A program made the translations under genes and the position numbers. A stretch of 54,699 bases of DNA, from positions 1-54,699 of the forward strand of contig CDMY01000217.1 in NCBI GenBank assembly GCA_001179505.1, read 5' to 3'. The notes under the pieces were generated by a model. That model saw only the letters and a list, made by a program, of their open reading frames with translations, made no database searches and was not told where the DNA came from. Shown piece by piece: positions 20,023 to 31,937 of the stretch; the stretch's first letter is position 1, and the number at the start of each line of letters is the position of its first letter. The stretch is from Vitrella brassicaformis (Eukaryota; Sar; Vitrellaceae).

Positions 20023-21675
20023 TGAGCTATCCTGTCCTGTCTACTTCAAGGGCGCATCTGTACCGTCCGCTGCAGCTCGTGTGATGTGCTCCGACAGGCG
20101 GCTTCGGAACCGGCGGATCACCTTCGCGACCTGCCTGTCAGCACCAATTTCTGTCATCTTGTCCAGTGCGCCCGTCAGCAACGCGATGCTCTTCACACAC
20201 ACACACAGGCAGGTGGACAGGGAAATGGATTCTTCTCCTGTGTGTTTTTGGGTGTGCGTACGTGTGGCGCCAGGGAGGGCATCAGGAGGGTCAGCCGGTT
20301 CACCGCGGGGACCAGGAAAGACGGAGGCGCCAGGGACACTCGAGCAAGAGCGCACGTCTGCAAAAAGCCAACACACACACATCCACAGGCTCATTCAGAG
20401 TCTGTGTNNNNNNNNNNNNNNNNNNNNNNNNNNNNNNNNNNNNNNNNNNNNNNNNNNNNNNNNNNNNNNNNNNNNNNNNNNNNNNNNNNNNNNNNNNNNN
20501 NNNNNNNNNNNNNNNNNNNNNNNNNNNNNNNNNNNNNNNNNNNNNNNNNNNNNNNNNNNNNNNNNNNNNNNNNNNNNNNNNNNNNNNNNNNNNNNNNNNN
20601 NNNNNNNNNNNNNNNNNNNNNNNNNNNNNNNNNNNNNNNNNNNNNNNNNNNNNNNNNNNNNNNNNNNNNNNNNNNNNNNNNNNNNNNNNNNNNNNNNNNN
20701 NNNNNNNCTGTGCTGACTGACCATGGCGACTAGGTCCCTGCCGTCGCTCCGCCGGATGCAGCCCGTCGCACGCCAAATTAGCAGCTCCCACAGCCGAGCG
20801 TCCTTGTACCTGCATTCATTCGATCACGTGTATGTGTGTGGTGGGCGTGGCGTCCTCTGTCCGTCTGATCCATCCGTCCATATCAAACCACCTACCCACC
20901 CGAATTTGGCGTATGCGTTCATGATGATTGCGGTGGCTCTTGGAGAGAACGAGCAGAGAAACTCTTTCGACAGGCGAGAGGCCACCGTCTGTCACAGCAC
21001 ACACAAACGCATGTTTGTGTCTGTCTGTCTGTCTATGTCCTTGTGTGTGTGTCTGTCGGTCACTGCGACTGGCGGTGACCTGAAGCAGGTAGGTGTTCAT
21101 GATGATTACACGCGCAAAGGCATTCAGGGCCATCTACACACACACACACACGGACAGACAGACAGAGCAACAGACACAGGCAGGCAGACATACAGGTTGA
21201 TAGACACCATTTCTCTGTGTGGGTACTTTTTTACAACTCTCACCGATATGTGCTCCGGCGTCAGCGTGTCGATTTGCTGAACAATCACAGGAGCCAGGGC
21301 AAAGAAGACGGCCGCATCCCTGCGCTGCCAGCCACACATACACCCACACACACACATCCCTTCTCGCCCCATCATCAGTCATCTCATCCGACTCACGTCC
21401 GCCTTTGCAAAAGCGCAGAGCACCATGACGGCCTCATTGCAGCTCAGTCTGTCGCTCGCCAAGCACACATCACGAGCAAACCGCTCCCACTGCGCGCCAT
21501 CCTCCGTCCCCTCGGTCGCCGCCCTTTCTATATCCTTTACCAGCCTCTTCGTCACGGAAATGGCCTTCGGGTGCTGTTGATGCTGCTGCTCTTGTTGGTG
21601 CTGGTGGGCTGGGTGCGTCGTATCTGCCGCTGCTGTCCATCCTGAACCACCGCACATCCCACTCCGAGGAGCCAT
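19957..21675 (-). CDS. HPR/RAP-type helical-repeat protein
   Basis: Eight exons join in frame: 21675-21397, 21324-21244, 21133-21080, 20988-20900, 20809-20722, 20357-20262, 20190-20064, 19982-19957 (840 nt, 279 aa). The protein is a chain of ~38-residue two-helix repeats: RRDAAVFFALAPVIVQQIDT with MALNAFARVI, then FSPRATAIIMNAYAKFGYKD with LWELLIWRATGC and RDLVAM, then SLAPPSFLVPAVNRLTLL, then SIALLTGALDKMTEIGADRQ. The pattern (NAYAK, KDARLWELL, DLVAM) resembles heptatricopeptide/RAP-associated organelle RNA-binding proteins of apicomplexans and chromerids; no RAP domain is visible. The N-terminus holds a Gln/His-rich stretch. The C-terminus (HITRAAADENGADAEA) follows a 5-bp deletion relative to the tandem paralog. 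The 300-N gap lies in intron 5. Organelle targeting is inferred only. Confidence 0.7.
20408..20707. other. Assembly gap (300 N)
   Basis: The flanks are ...TTCAGAGTCTGTGT and CTGTGCTGACTGACC.... In the tandem paralog (about 18185-18215) the same flanks are separated by only two or three bases, so the true gap may be nearly zero. Confidence 0.85.
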
Positions 21676-22322
21676 GATGGGTGGGCGAGCAAGCTATGAT
21701 TGTCCCTCCCCCCCTCTCTCCTTGTGCACCCACCTCTGTCTTGGCGGCCTTCTTCACAGGCGACCCATTTTTGCCCACTGGATGCACCTGGCACGCACAT
21801 GGACATACACAGAAGAGCCAATCCATAGGCACACAATCATTCAGTGCCTGCATCAGTGACCCGCCGTACCCCGTTCTGCAAGGGCCGCTTCACCACGTCG
21901 TTCGGCTGTGATGGCGGATGTTTGCCTGGCATCGGTGCGGCTGTGGTGGTCGCTGCTTGTGGCTTGCCATGGTGCTTCTTGCTCTTGGCACATCGGCCAT
22001 GGTACTTGCCCTCCTCTGTCCAGTCCAACCAACACATCCCGACAAACGGCAGATCTGTCTGTGTGTCCGCCTGTTTGTTGCTTCGTGGCCACCTGTGACG
22101 CATAAGTTGTGATTCATGCTCATCGTTGCGAGGGCGCTTTGATGATTTGCGACCAATGCGAGGAGCTGCGGCGTTAAAGTTGCGTAGATGCAGGTGACAC
22201 TGGGGCACTCGGCGAGTGCAGGGAAAGAGAAACATCCGAGGAGATCTGCACTTCAAGCTCGCATTTGCGAGGGCGTTGTCAGAGGCGATTTTGGCTTCGT
22301 TGGTTTGGTTTGTGTGAGAGAG
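21676..22322. promoter_or_regulatory. Divergent intergenic region between the HPR gene and the Gly/Gln-rich gene
   Basis: It separates head-to-head genes. It contains an AAGCTCGCATTTGCGAGGGC motif (about 22255) 68 bp before the plus-strand ATG. A minus-strand open frame, 22180-21837 (IGRKSSKRPRNDEHES, GKYHGRCAKSKKHHGKPQ), and a small flanked exon-like block, VHPVGKNGSPVKKAAKTE (21787-21734), could be 5' exons of the HPR gene or a separate basic protein. Neither could be joined with certainty. Confidence 0.4.
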
Positions 22323-22784
22323 ATGTACCCCACGACGAGGGACGCAGGCAGAGGTGAGAACAATCCACACGCAAACCACCCTTCGTTTCTCATGCCCACG
22401 GCCGGATGGATGGATGGATGCCCCTCTCCTCCCCTCTCCCCATGCACTGATGCAGACCGTTTGTCCAACCAGCCGTACCTGGGGCCGATGCCGTCCAAGC
22501 CCACACCAGAAGGCGGCCTCGGCATGGGCGGTACAAAGGACATGGATGCACCGGTTCCCATGATGCATTGCTATAGTTCGTTTCCCTTTCCCCATCTCTC
22601 TCTCTCTCTCTCTCTCTCTATCTCATGGACAGGTGTGCATCAGTACGTTGGCGGTTCGCAGCAGGTGTATGGTGTTAGCGGTGTTGGTGTTGGTGCCGCC
22701 GGTGGTGCTGGTGCTGCTGGTGGTGGTGGGTATGCGGCGGGGCCGCCCAGCAGCGTGTCGATGATGTATGGGCCGCACCAGCAC

Positions 22785-22821
<37 letters not shown>

Positions 22822-23787
22822 TGGGCAAGCCGACGGGTAGGTGGGTGGGAAAGAGCCATTGATGCATCCAGCCGCACACACAGACGTGCCTTATGTGTGG
22901 CCTTCTGGGTGTGGTGGGGTGCGTGTGGGTTTTGCAGGTGGTTTGGGCATGGGTATCTATGACAGAGGTGGGCGAGGCAGCAAAAAAAGGAAAGAGAGAG
23001 AGGGGGAGTTCGTGTGGTGTGTGTGTGTGGTGTGTGTGGCTCCGTACGTCTGTGACTCTGTGTGTGTCAGTTGCGTCTCCTCCGGCGTCGTCCTTCGCTC
23101 TGAGAGGCGGCTATGGGCAGCAGACACAGACACAGACCGAGGGCATCAGAGGTCGGCGCATCCACACACACACGTGTTCAGACAAACTCTCCTCTTTGTC
23201 TGTGTCTGTGTCTGTGTCTTTGTGTGTGTGTGTGGTTTGGCAGGTGTGTCGGGCCCCCCTGGCCCCTCTGGCTACTCGATGCCCCTCTACTACACCAAAG
23301 ACACTGCACCGGTCGGTACACACATCCCGTCTTCACACACACATCCATCTGCACGTCAGCCGCCTGTCCGTCTGCCTGTCTGCCTGTCTGTGTGTCAACA
23401 ACACACACAGGGCCCATCGTACGTCAGTTCTGGCGAGTGGCAGTACCGACCTGTGCAGCGTCCGGTGCTCGGTACCAGCCAATGATTGGCTTTGTGGACG
23501 AGGAGGGAGGGGCTCGCGCATCCCCGTGTGTGTGATGTGTGTGTGTGCAGGTGCGCAGACGTCGCCGGCCGTCGAGACTGAGGGCGGCGGCAGGTACGGC
23601 CCGGCGTATGCCGTCCCATGGCAGGCGCGATCTAACGCTGACAAATCACCTGTCAAATATGCCGGTGGGTGAGCGATGCAATGAACACGTCTCTGATGGA
23701 TGGGATGGATGGATGGATGTGTTGACGTCTGCAGGTTTCCTGCCTTTGGAGGGGCCGTACCAGGACGACAGCTGCCGCATCGGATAA
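22323..23787 (+). CDS. Gly/Gln/Pro-rich protein of unknown function
   Basis: Nine exons join in frame: 22323-22353, 22456-22575, 22633-22836, 22938-22967, 23071-23151, 23244-23311, 23411-23471, 23551-23664, 23735-23787 (762 nt, 253 aa). It starts MYPTTRDAGR and ends GPYQDDSCRIG-stop. The sequence is low complexity: a Gly/Val/Ala block (VSGVGVGAAGGAGAAGGGG), HQHQH plus about ten Gln, GGLGMGIYDRG repeated twice in variant form, and Tyr-spaced motifs (SYVSSGEWQYRPVQ, RYGPAYAVPWQ). There is no signal peptide, membrane helix or recognised domain. Composition suggests a disordered scaffold or RNA-binding-type protein, but that is a guess. Introns are 57-103 nt, most rich in CA and TG runs. Confidence 0.75.
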
Positions 23788-24065
23788 GTAGCTGATGATA
23801 ATACTGACACACACACACACATGCACACCCACCTGTGTGTGCGTGATATCCACCCCGCCACCCACCTTTGCGTGTACAGTGTGTAGACGGCCGTCCTCTC
23901 CTTTTGCATGAGCGTGTGTGACGATGGATGGATGGATGGATGTGTGTCTGTCTGTCTGTCTGTGTGTGTGCGTGTGACTTTGATCGCGCAGAGATGGTGT
24001 CTGGGTGACAGAGAAGGCCGACATACATACAGCGATTGAGTGGGTGTGTGTATGTGACCCATCCC

Positions 24066-24133
24066 CGCCGTGTCACCCCCGAATGCCGCCGTGTCACCCC
24101 CGAATGCCGCCGTGTCACCCCCGAATGCCGCCG
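24066..24133. repeat. 21-bp tandem repeat (three to four copies)
   Basis: CCGTGTCACCCCCGAATGCCG is repeated almost perfectly. It lies in the convergent spacer between two genes (23788-24331) that otherwise shows TG/CA runs only. Confidence 0.9.
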
Positions 24134-24331
24134 TGCTTCCCTTCCCCCTTGCTGTCTGGCGCTGCCGGCAGTGCGTACAGATGGGGGCACTCAGATAGCG
24201 ACAGCTACCATTCATGCACACGTCCATTTGATGCGCGTGTTGCGGCATTCATTCATGTCCATGAATATCCTGCTTGTCGATCAAGTCGCCAAACACATGC
24301 AACGGACATGTATTGATTCGCCGTCCGCGTC

Positions 24332-24900
24332 GGTCATTTGCACCTCGGCATGCACCTCGGGCACTGGTCCTTGCTGGGGCTGAGGTGGTGGAGTCGGCTC
24401 AACCCATACATGCGCTGAACGAGAAGGCCGCTCTTGTGCTCATCCCTGTCACCACCTATGGACACACACAACAACAGCACGATGACGCGCCATCTTGGAT
24501 GATGCCTTTGTGTATGGGGGTGTTTGCTCTCCATGGGTATACGCACCTGCGGCGTGCTGCTGTGCTCGGGCGTCGCCCTCATCGCCAGACAGTCCCTCCA
24601 AACCCTCAGAATCAAGCTGCATAACCCACACACACCGACACAGAGGGAATCGAACGTTGGAGAGAGCGGTTCCCGTTGATTGAGATCAGACTCACACAGA
24701 GAGCTGCAGGGACGACAGACACATAGACACTGACCAACCTACAAGCGACGGACGAGCGGCCGATGGTTCAATCCCTCGCCTTTGTCCGCAAACCAACACC
24801 AATGCCCGCCATTTCCCGACCCCCCACACGCCCGCTCTCATTGCAGGAAAGCTCCCCACAGGCGTCTGCCGCTGCAGCAATGTCATCCACGCTGATTCCC
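24332..24900 (-). CDS. Possible small spliced gene
   Basis: Exon ~24625-24551 encodes LDSEGLEGLSGDEGDARAQQ and ends at a GTGCGT donor. The next exon (about 24459-24332) continues in frame GGDRDEHKSGLLVQRMYGLS and ends DQCPRCMPRCK-stop, with a CxxC-x2-C cluster. A further upstream open stretch, SVDDIAAAADACGELSC (about 24880-24830), is protein-like but its junction is unresolved. Family unknown. Confidence 0.4.
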
Positions 24901-25063
24901 ATTCATCCGATCCCCTTTCCGTCGATCGGCCTCGTGCGAGCTTGAAGTTGCTTGCAGATCGTCATAACGCCCCTCATCTACAGCAGCAGCCGCCTGTGGA
25001 TGCGTAGATCTGTGTGTGTGAGGCCCACATCAGATCAGATCTGATCAGGTCAGGTCAGCTGTC

Positions 25064-25814
25064 ATGAGCACCCTCTTGCCACAGCGGCTTGGCGTTGCTG
25101 CTGTGGCTGTGAGGAGTCTGAGAAGAGCACCAGCAGCACCAGGTAGGTGCCCACACAAAGGACTGACACAGACACGCAATCTCTGTCTGTCTGTCTGTGC
25201 AGGGCACCAGCTTCATCAGCAGCTTCGCTTCTTGAGTCTGCAGGAGTATCAGTCGAAGGACCTCCTTAGGCGATATGGCATCAACGTGCAGAAGGGTCAG
25301 TGAGTCGGCCGAGAGGAGGAAACTTTCTTGGTCGCTCTCATTTCGTTGCCTTGCGTATCGTTGCATTGCGTCCACAGGCGCCGTTGCCAGCACGGCTGAC
25401 GAGGCTTTTGCCGGTAGGTCCGTCCGCACAACCAACGCACACAGACACACACAGAGAGGCAGACACGTGTGTGTGTGTGTGTCAGTTGCCGACCGCCTGA
25501 AGCGAGAGGGCGCCACTGATCTCATCCTCAAGTGTCAGATATTGGCGGGCGGCCGGGGGAAGGGCACACTCACGAGTGGGCTCAGGGGCGGCGTCAAGAT
25601 CTGCTCCACGTAGGCAGCGGCAGAGCACACACCATCGCTGCCGCTGCCTGTGTGTCTGTGTGTCTGTGTTGTGTGTTGATTTGCGCACATGTGTGTGGGT
25701 GTGGGTGTGGGTGTGTGTGGGTGTGTGCAGGCCGACAGAGGTGCGCGACTTCGCCAAAGACATGATTGGCTACCGACTGATCACACAGCAGACTGACGAA
25801 CTCGTAAGCGCACA

Positions 25815-25850
<36 letters not shown>

Positions 25851-26670
25851 TAGAGAGAAGGGAAGGCATCTCTGTCTGTCTGTCTGTCTGTGCCCAGGGT
25901 GAGGAGGTCAACAAGGTGCTGGTGCATGAGGGCGTCAACATCGTCAAGGAGCTCTACCTGGCCATCGTCCTCGACCGCTCGTACGCCTCGCCCGTCATCG
26001 TGGCCAGCACACAGGGCGGCATGGACATCGAACAGGTCGCCGAGACCGACCCTGACGCCATCCACGTGGTACGGTACCAGTCATGGCTCTCGCCCCTCAC
26101 ACACACACATGGATGGATGGATGGATGCTTTGCGTGTTCTGGTCGTCAGCGGCCGATTGACATCGATACTGGCGTGTCCGACAATGACGCGCGAGCCATC
26201 GCGCTTGCTCTCGGCTTCGACGACTCGTGTGTGCCAAAGGTCGGTCAGCCACCCACCAATCCCTGACACACGTGACACGAGTGTGCGTGTGTGTGTGGTG
26301 GGAGTTTAGGTGTCGCAGCAGCTCAAGCGGCTCTACGAGCTGTTTGTGGCGTGCGACGCCACGCAGGTGGAGATCAACCCTTTCGCCATTACTGACGTGG
26401 CGCCCGATGCCGTCATGTGTGTGGATGCCAAGATCGCCTTCGACGACTCGGCCAAGTACCGGCAGCAGGAGCTCTTCTCGATGGAAGGTGCCTGCCTCAG
26501 TGTGTGTGGGGGGGGGGGGCTTGCGGCAGTGCATCGACCTGTCTGTGTGTCTGTGTTGGTGGCAGATGAGTCGCTGATGGACCCTAGGGAAGCTGCCGCA
26601 CACAAGGCTGGTATGGCACACACACACAGAGAGGCATGCAATCGGACCTCTCAGCCAGGGTGAGAAGGGC

Positions 26671-26701
<31 letters not shown>

Positions 26702-27330
26702 CAGGTCTGAACTACATCGGCCTTGACGGCAACATTGGCTGCCTCGGTACCTGTCGACACACCCACACACATCGACACACACATCCATCCATCCATCCAC
26801 TATCTCATTCTCTCATTCAGTCAACGGCGCTGGGCTCGCCATGGCCACCATGGACATCATCAAATTGGTACCTACCACACACACACACAGTCACCCAACA
26901 CACACGCCCCCATGTGTGTATCTGTGTGTTTGTGTGTGTGGTTATGAACTGAAAAGCACGGCGGCTCCCCGGCGAACTTTCTCGACGTCGGCGGTGCGCA
27001 GACAGATACCCTTACACACAACACACAGCACACACATACACGAGAGGGCGTCTCTGTGTGTGTGTGCGTGTGTAGGTGGCGCCAACCGCCAGCAGGTGGC
27101 TGAGGCCTTCCGCATCCTGCAGGCTGACGATAAGGTCCACTGACACATCCGTCCATCCATGTGTGTGTTTCCATCTGTGTATGTGTGTGTGTGTGTGTGT
27201 GTGGACAGGTTCGTTCGATCCTGGTCAACATCTTCGGCGGCATTATGCGGTGCGACCTCATTGCGGAGGGGATTGTGCAGGCCGCCGAAGAGGTAGGGCA
27301 GATCTCTCACACACACCACACAGTCTCCCC

Positions 27331-27363
<33 letters not shown>

Positions 27364-27728
27364 TGTGTGTCTCAGGTAGAGCTGAAGATCCCTCTCGTCG
27401 TGCGGCTGAACGGTGCGCACGCTTCTTTCTTTGCCCATTTGCTTTGTGTGTGCATTTGGTGCGTGTGTGGTGTGGTGTGGTGTGTGTGGTGTGTGCAGGG
27501 ACGAATGTCGAGAAGGGCCGGAGGATCATCGCCGAGAGGATGGTCAACACAGACAAAAAGATCGACATCCAGGCAAGTCAAATCAAGCCTCCCACACAGA
27601 CACACACACACACACATCTCTCTCTCACTCTCTCTCTCTCTGTGTGTGTGTGTGTGACTAAGGTGATTGACGACTTTGAGGAGGCCGCCAAGGCCGCGTG
27701 CGCCACCATCCAGTCAGACGTGACATGA
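25064..27728 (+). CDS. sucC: Succinyl-CoA ligase (succinyl-CoA synthetase) subunit beta, mitochondrial
   Basis: It catalyses, with the alpha subunit, the substrate-level phosphorylation step of the TCA cycle (succinyl-CoA + NDP + Pi to succinate + CoA + NTP). Seventeen exons join in frame (1335 nt, 444 aa, normal for the family). The N-terminus [20 protein letters not shown] is an Arg-rich, acid-free mitochondrial presequence. The mature start [17 protein letters not shown] and [20 protein letters not shown] mark the ATP-grasp domain. [10 protein letters not shown] (about residue 235) is the nucleotide-site motif. [33 protein letters not shown] and [12 protein letters not shown] are the CoA-ligase-domain signatures. 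ADP or GDP preference cannot be read off. The intron after exon 16 (27573) uses a GC donor (GCAAGT). The gene is convergent with the 129-aa gene downstream. Confidence 0.95.
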
Positions 27729-28361
27729 GAAGAACTACGATCCATGCCTGTGTGTGGGTGGGTGTAGGTGCGTGTTGCTATCCAACTAAGCCATACAGTG
27801 CACTAGAGCAGACACACTAGGCCGTCCATCCACACCTACACACCTATGTCTGTCTGTCTGTCTTTATGTCCATGAGGACGTGATGAGCTGAGAGATTTTT
27901 CACCCCCTGTCTGTCGGTCGGTCTGCCTGTCTGTCTGGGCGAGCCTGCCTGGCTTCAGTGTACAGTTTGTGTCTGAGTATTTTTCCCTACGGGACGAGTC
28001 TGTGTTTGTGTCAATTTCCTCCTCTCGACGTTCTTCTCTACGAGTGGTGCGTGTGGATGTAGGTGTAGAGACGGACAGACAGACGGTGGATACTTGGTGC
28101 TGATCATCAACAAGATAGATAGATGTGTTGATCCATGCGGAGAGCGACCGATGGCCGTGGGCGCCTCGCGTCGCATCGTCCCATAATCTGTCACTCACGT
28201 AAAGGTGTGATGGACAGACAAACCCCCCCCACCCCACGCACCCACCCCGCCAGCCAGCCAGCCATTCACACCCACTCCCACTGCACAAAGGCCCCGGTTT
28301 GTTGTCAAAGCTTGTTCTCCTATGCCATACCAACATACAAAGACACACGCGCATTTGTCAA
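27729..28361. other. Convergent 3' intergenic region
   Basis: No coding exon. It contains TCTGTCTG runs and the facing 3' untranslated regions of the ligase gene and the 129-aa gene. Confidence 0.6.
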
Positions 28362-28861
28362 TCAACGTGTTTGTGGGCATTCATGGTGTTGCGTGTGTGT
28401 CCTGCCTCTGCCTGCCTGGATGAGTTTCTCCCTCTCGCCGAAGTCCTTTGGGAAGGGCACGGTGGGCTCCTTGATGCTGACGTCACGCTTCAGCCGCTTC
28501 TCGTACTCGGCTAAATGACATGACACACAACATGTCGACATGTCGACACAGACAGACAGACCGACCGACCGACAGACAGACGGGCATCCGACACACACGC
28601 CTCCCTCCCTTTCTCTCTGTCAGCCGGTCTGTGTGCTCTCTCTCTCTGTCTGTCTGTCTGTCTGTCTGTCTGTTGGGTGAGCTCACCCACCTAGTTTTTC
28701 GTCTTGCTTCTCTCGTATTTCTCTCCAGAACTCCCGCTGCCGGATGTCCCGCTCAGCAGCTTTCTGGCCCTCATTCACCTGACAGACACACCGATCCGAT
28801 CATGGCGGCTGATTGACTGATTGACTGATTGACTGATGTGTGTAGAGCCTCTACGTGCCCC

Positions 28862-28894
<33 letters not shown>

Positions 28895-29273
28895 TGTGCG
28901 TGGCCGCCCACTGTCCACCCGACCGACCCACCGTGTAGACGTTGTAGAACCCCGTTTTACACAAAACGTACTCATAGCCCATCCTGGCACACAGAATGAA
29001 ATGGCTTGATGGCTTGATGGCTGTGTGTCGTTCATTACATCATTTACCCGCAGAGGAACATGATACCCATGAGGATGGGCAGCTTCTTGTTGACGCTCAC
29101 GTATGGCAGGCTCAGCTTGCCCTCCATGGATGGCAGAGAGGGCAGCTAGGCAGATCACTCACTCAGTGGCGGGCAGCAGCCGCTGGATCTTGATATATCT
29201 GCAGCACACACACACACATCGACTGTGTCGCTCCGGCGGTCCGGCGGTGCAGCAGGAGCTCTTTCACCTTCAT
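28362..29273 (-). CDS. 129-aa single-pass membrane protein, probably mitochondrial
   Basis: Six exons join in frame: 29273-29224, 29198-29163, 29110-29048, 28983-28932, 28778-28691, 28510-28362 (390 nt). The basic N-terminus MKVKELLLHRRTAGATQYIK is followed by one hydrophobic segment, LPILMGIMFLCGMGYEYVLC (about residues 38-57). Then comes a charged helix, NEGQKAAERDIRQREFWREI with REKQDEKLAEYEKRLKRD, and PTVPFPKDFGERE. The layout (short, one TM, long charged amphipathic helix) resembles accessory subunits of respiratory complexes, but no family was identified. The second intron is only 52 nt. It is divergent with the coiled-coil gene; the start codons are 203 bp apart. Confidence 0.65.
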
Positions 29274-29476
29274 GCCTTTACGCTTCCATCCTCACTCCGA
29301 AACGGCGGTCTCTGCGTCTGCGAGCTAAGCCGCATTCGCAGGGAAGATCTTCCTCGGTGTTCGTTCTCTTTGACGACAGAGAGAGATTACGCGCTTCGCT
29401 GCGTCGTGCTGCGAGTCATTAATTTGGCGTTGTGCGAATCAATCTCTCTCTTTTTGGGAGAAAGAAGGATAGAGAG
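29274..29476. promoter_or_regulatory. 203-bp bidirectional promoter
   Basis: This is the whole space between the ATGs of the divergent 129-aa and coiled-coil genes, so it must carry both start regions. It includes GAGCTAAGCCGCATTCGCAG, similar to the AAGCTCGCAT words near other starts in the window. No TATA box is evident. Confidence 0.55.
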
Positions 29477-29518
29477 ATGGAGGCCGGCACGTCTGCCGCA
29501 TCTCCCTCTGAGCCGCCG

Positions 29519-29550
<32 letters not shown>

Positions 29551-29648
29551 ATCGAGTCCGGCCCAGAGGGAGAGGGAGAGGGATACCATCTCGCTGGATG
29601 AGTTCAGGCGGCTGCAGGTCTGTGAGGGAGTGAGGGAGTGAGGTGCCA

Positions 29649-29680
<32 letters not shown>

Positions 29681-31394
29681 TAGGACAGATCAGCGGAATG
29701 GCATCCATCCATCTCATCTCTCTCTGTCTGTGTGTCTGTCTGTTTGTCTGTCTGTCGGTGTCTGTCTGTCTGTCTGTGTGAAATGGTGCAGCAACAACTG
29801 CTGGAGCTGAAGGTGGGTTACAGAGTGTGGAGTGTGTGGGTGGTTGGTTGGCATCTGCTGCGCCTGTGTGTGTGTGTCCATCATCATCATCTCTCTCTCT
29901 CTCTCTTTCTCTTTGTCTGTCTGTGTGTGTGTGTGTGTGTCTGTATGTTAGGCGGCAAACTATGCGCTCGAGGAGCGGTGCGTCAAGCTGCAGCAGGATA
30001 ATGTCAGCTTCGGCTCACAAGGTCCATCACGCCACACACACACACACACACAAGCACACGAACACACACACATATGCCGCTCTGTCTGTCTGTCTGTCTG
30101 TGTGTGTGTAGCTGGCAAGTTCTTCCACCGCCTGACGCCCAAGAAGCTGCAGCAGCAGCAGCAGCAGCTCTTGCAGATGGACACTGAGCCAATGGTCGGT
30201 CTGATGTCTGTCTGTCTGTCTGCACGTCACTGTGTGCGTCTGTGTGTGTGTGTATGTGTGTGTGTGCGCAGCAGCAAAACGAGTCCTCCCTGCAGGCCGA
30301 GATCTCTTCTCTGCGCGGCCAGCTGAGCTCGCTCAAGACGGTACGGTACACACACACACAGAGAGAGAGAGAGAGAGGTGTCTGTGTGTGTTACGGGTGA
30401 CTGACCTGCAGGCCTATGAGCAGGTTGTGTCTGAGAAGGAGAAGATGGTCGAGCAGGCCGAAGAGCTCTACAAGGTACACACACACACACAAACACACCA
30501 GACACACACACACGCACTCTCTCTCTCTGTCTCTCTCTCTCTGTCTTCAGGAGCAGGAGACCGCCCTCCGCACGACCCTCAAGGAGTACTACGAGCAGAC
30601 TCAAGCCGAAAAGGAGAAGGAGAGAGAGAGGCAGCAGCAGCAGCAGCAGCAGCAGCATGACGATGACCATGAGCATGAAGCCCCCCCAGCAGCAGCAGCA
30701 GCAGCATCGTTCGACCGCCTGCTGGCAGCCATCAAGGACAAGTACGGTTGCCCGACTCCACACACACACACACACACACCTCTCTCTCTGTGTGTGGTGT
30801 GTATGTGTAGGGTGACTCCTGAGGCGTTGAAGGCATTTCTAGACGAGAGAAAGAGAGAGAAACAGTGCACGACTGAGACTGATACGGCAGAAGGTGCGCT
30901 CGCTGACACACACACATGCAGTCCATCCATCCCTCTCTGTGTGTGTCTGTGTGTGTGTGGACAGAGGCGTCAGAGGAAGAATCCGCACCGCCAGCCACAG
31001 TCACAGACACACAAGAAGGTCTGCACCCACACCCACACACACAGGCAAACACACACACGGGCGTGATTCTGTGTGTGTGTGCAGAAGATACTGTGTCTTG
31101 GGTGTTGGAGGGTCTCTACGCCCTGCTGACTGAGCACTTGCAGACAGAGATGCAGCAGACAGAGAGAGAGGCCCCACAGCCACCACAGCTCCATCCAGCG
31201 AGAGCTTCCACCGACACCACTCTGCAGGCACCTACACACACGACAAGCGACACACGAATGCCTCAGCCCCCTCTCTCTCTGTCTGTGTCTCTGTCTGTGT
31301 GTGTGCAGATGAGCGAGTCGGAGGGCGGTGGTGTGTCCGATGAGGCCTCGGAGACGCAAAAGCGGTTTTTGACGAAGATTCAGAGGCAGCAGGT

Positions 31395-31428
<34 letters not shown>

Positions 31429-31898
31429 GGAGAAAGGGAGAGGGAGAGTGGCTTCCCTGCCAGCAAACCACGCGCGCGCACACACACAAATGTGTGTATG
31501 TGTGTGTGTGTGTGTCCGTAGATGGAGCTCGACACACTGAGGGAGACCGTCGACCGCCAGACGCTCCAAATCCAGCAGTGAGTCCACAGCCCCCACACAC
31601 CGCACACACACGTCCATCCCTTCCTCCATCCATCCCTCTCCCTCTCTGTGTGTGTGACACACACACGACCAGGTTGACCATGCAAGTCACCGAGTACAAG
31701 ACAAGCGAGGGCCACAATGTCGCCCAGAAGGTGCGCAGACACACACACACACAGAGACAGAAAGAGAGAGAGTGTGTGTGTGTGTGTAGTTGGAGGATCT
31801 CCGCACGCGCGAGGCGGCTTTGGAGAAGCAGAGAACGATGCTCATGCAGAGACTAGGTGGGTAGAGGTGTGTTGTCCATGTGTGTCTCGACTGCACTA

Positions 31899-31937
<39 letters not shown>

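Larger units (their letters stand above)
17455..21140. repeat. Tandem segmental duplication (two ~1.2-kb copies)
   Basis: 17455-18655 and 19681-21140 (less the N gap) are near-identical over most of their length. They begin at AATTTGACGCCATGTG / AATATGACACCATGCG and end at GGCATTCAGGGCCATCTACA. They are separated by about 1 kb of unrelated sequence. Indels and microsatellite length changes distinguish them. Confidence 0.9.

Noticed and set aside
24066-24133. Regular 21-bp repeats considered as CRISPR-like
   Set aside because: No spacers between the copies and a eukaryotic context; simple tandem repeat.
25064-27728. Possibility that this is a GTP-specific subunit
   Set aside because: Nucleotide preference cannot be told from the visible motifs, so only the subunit identity is claimed.
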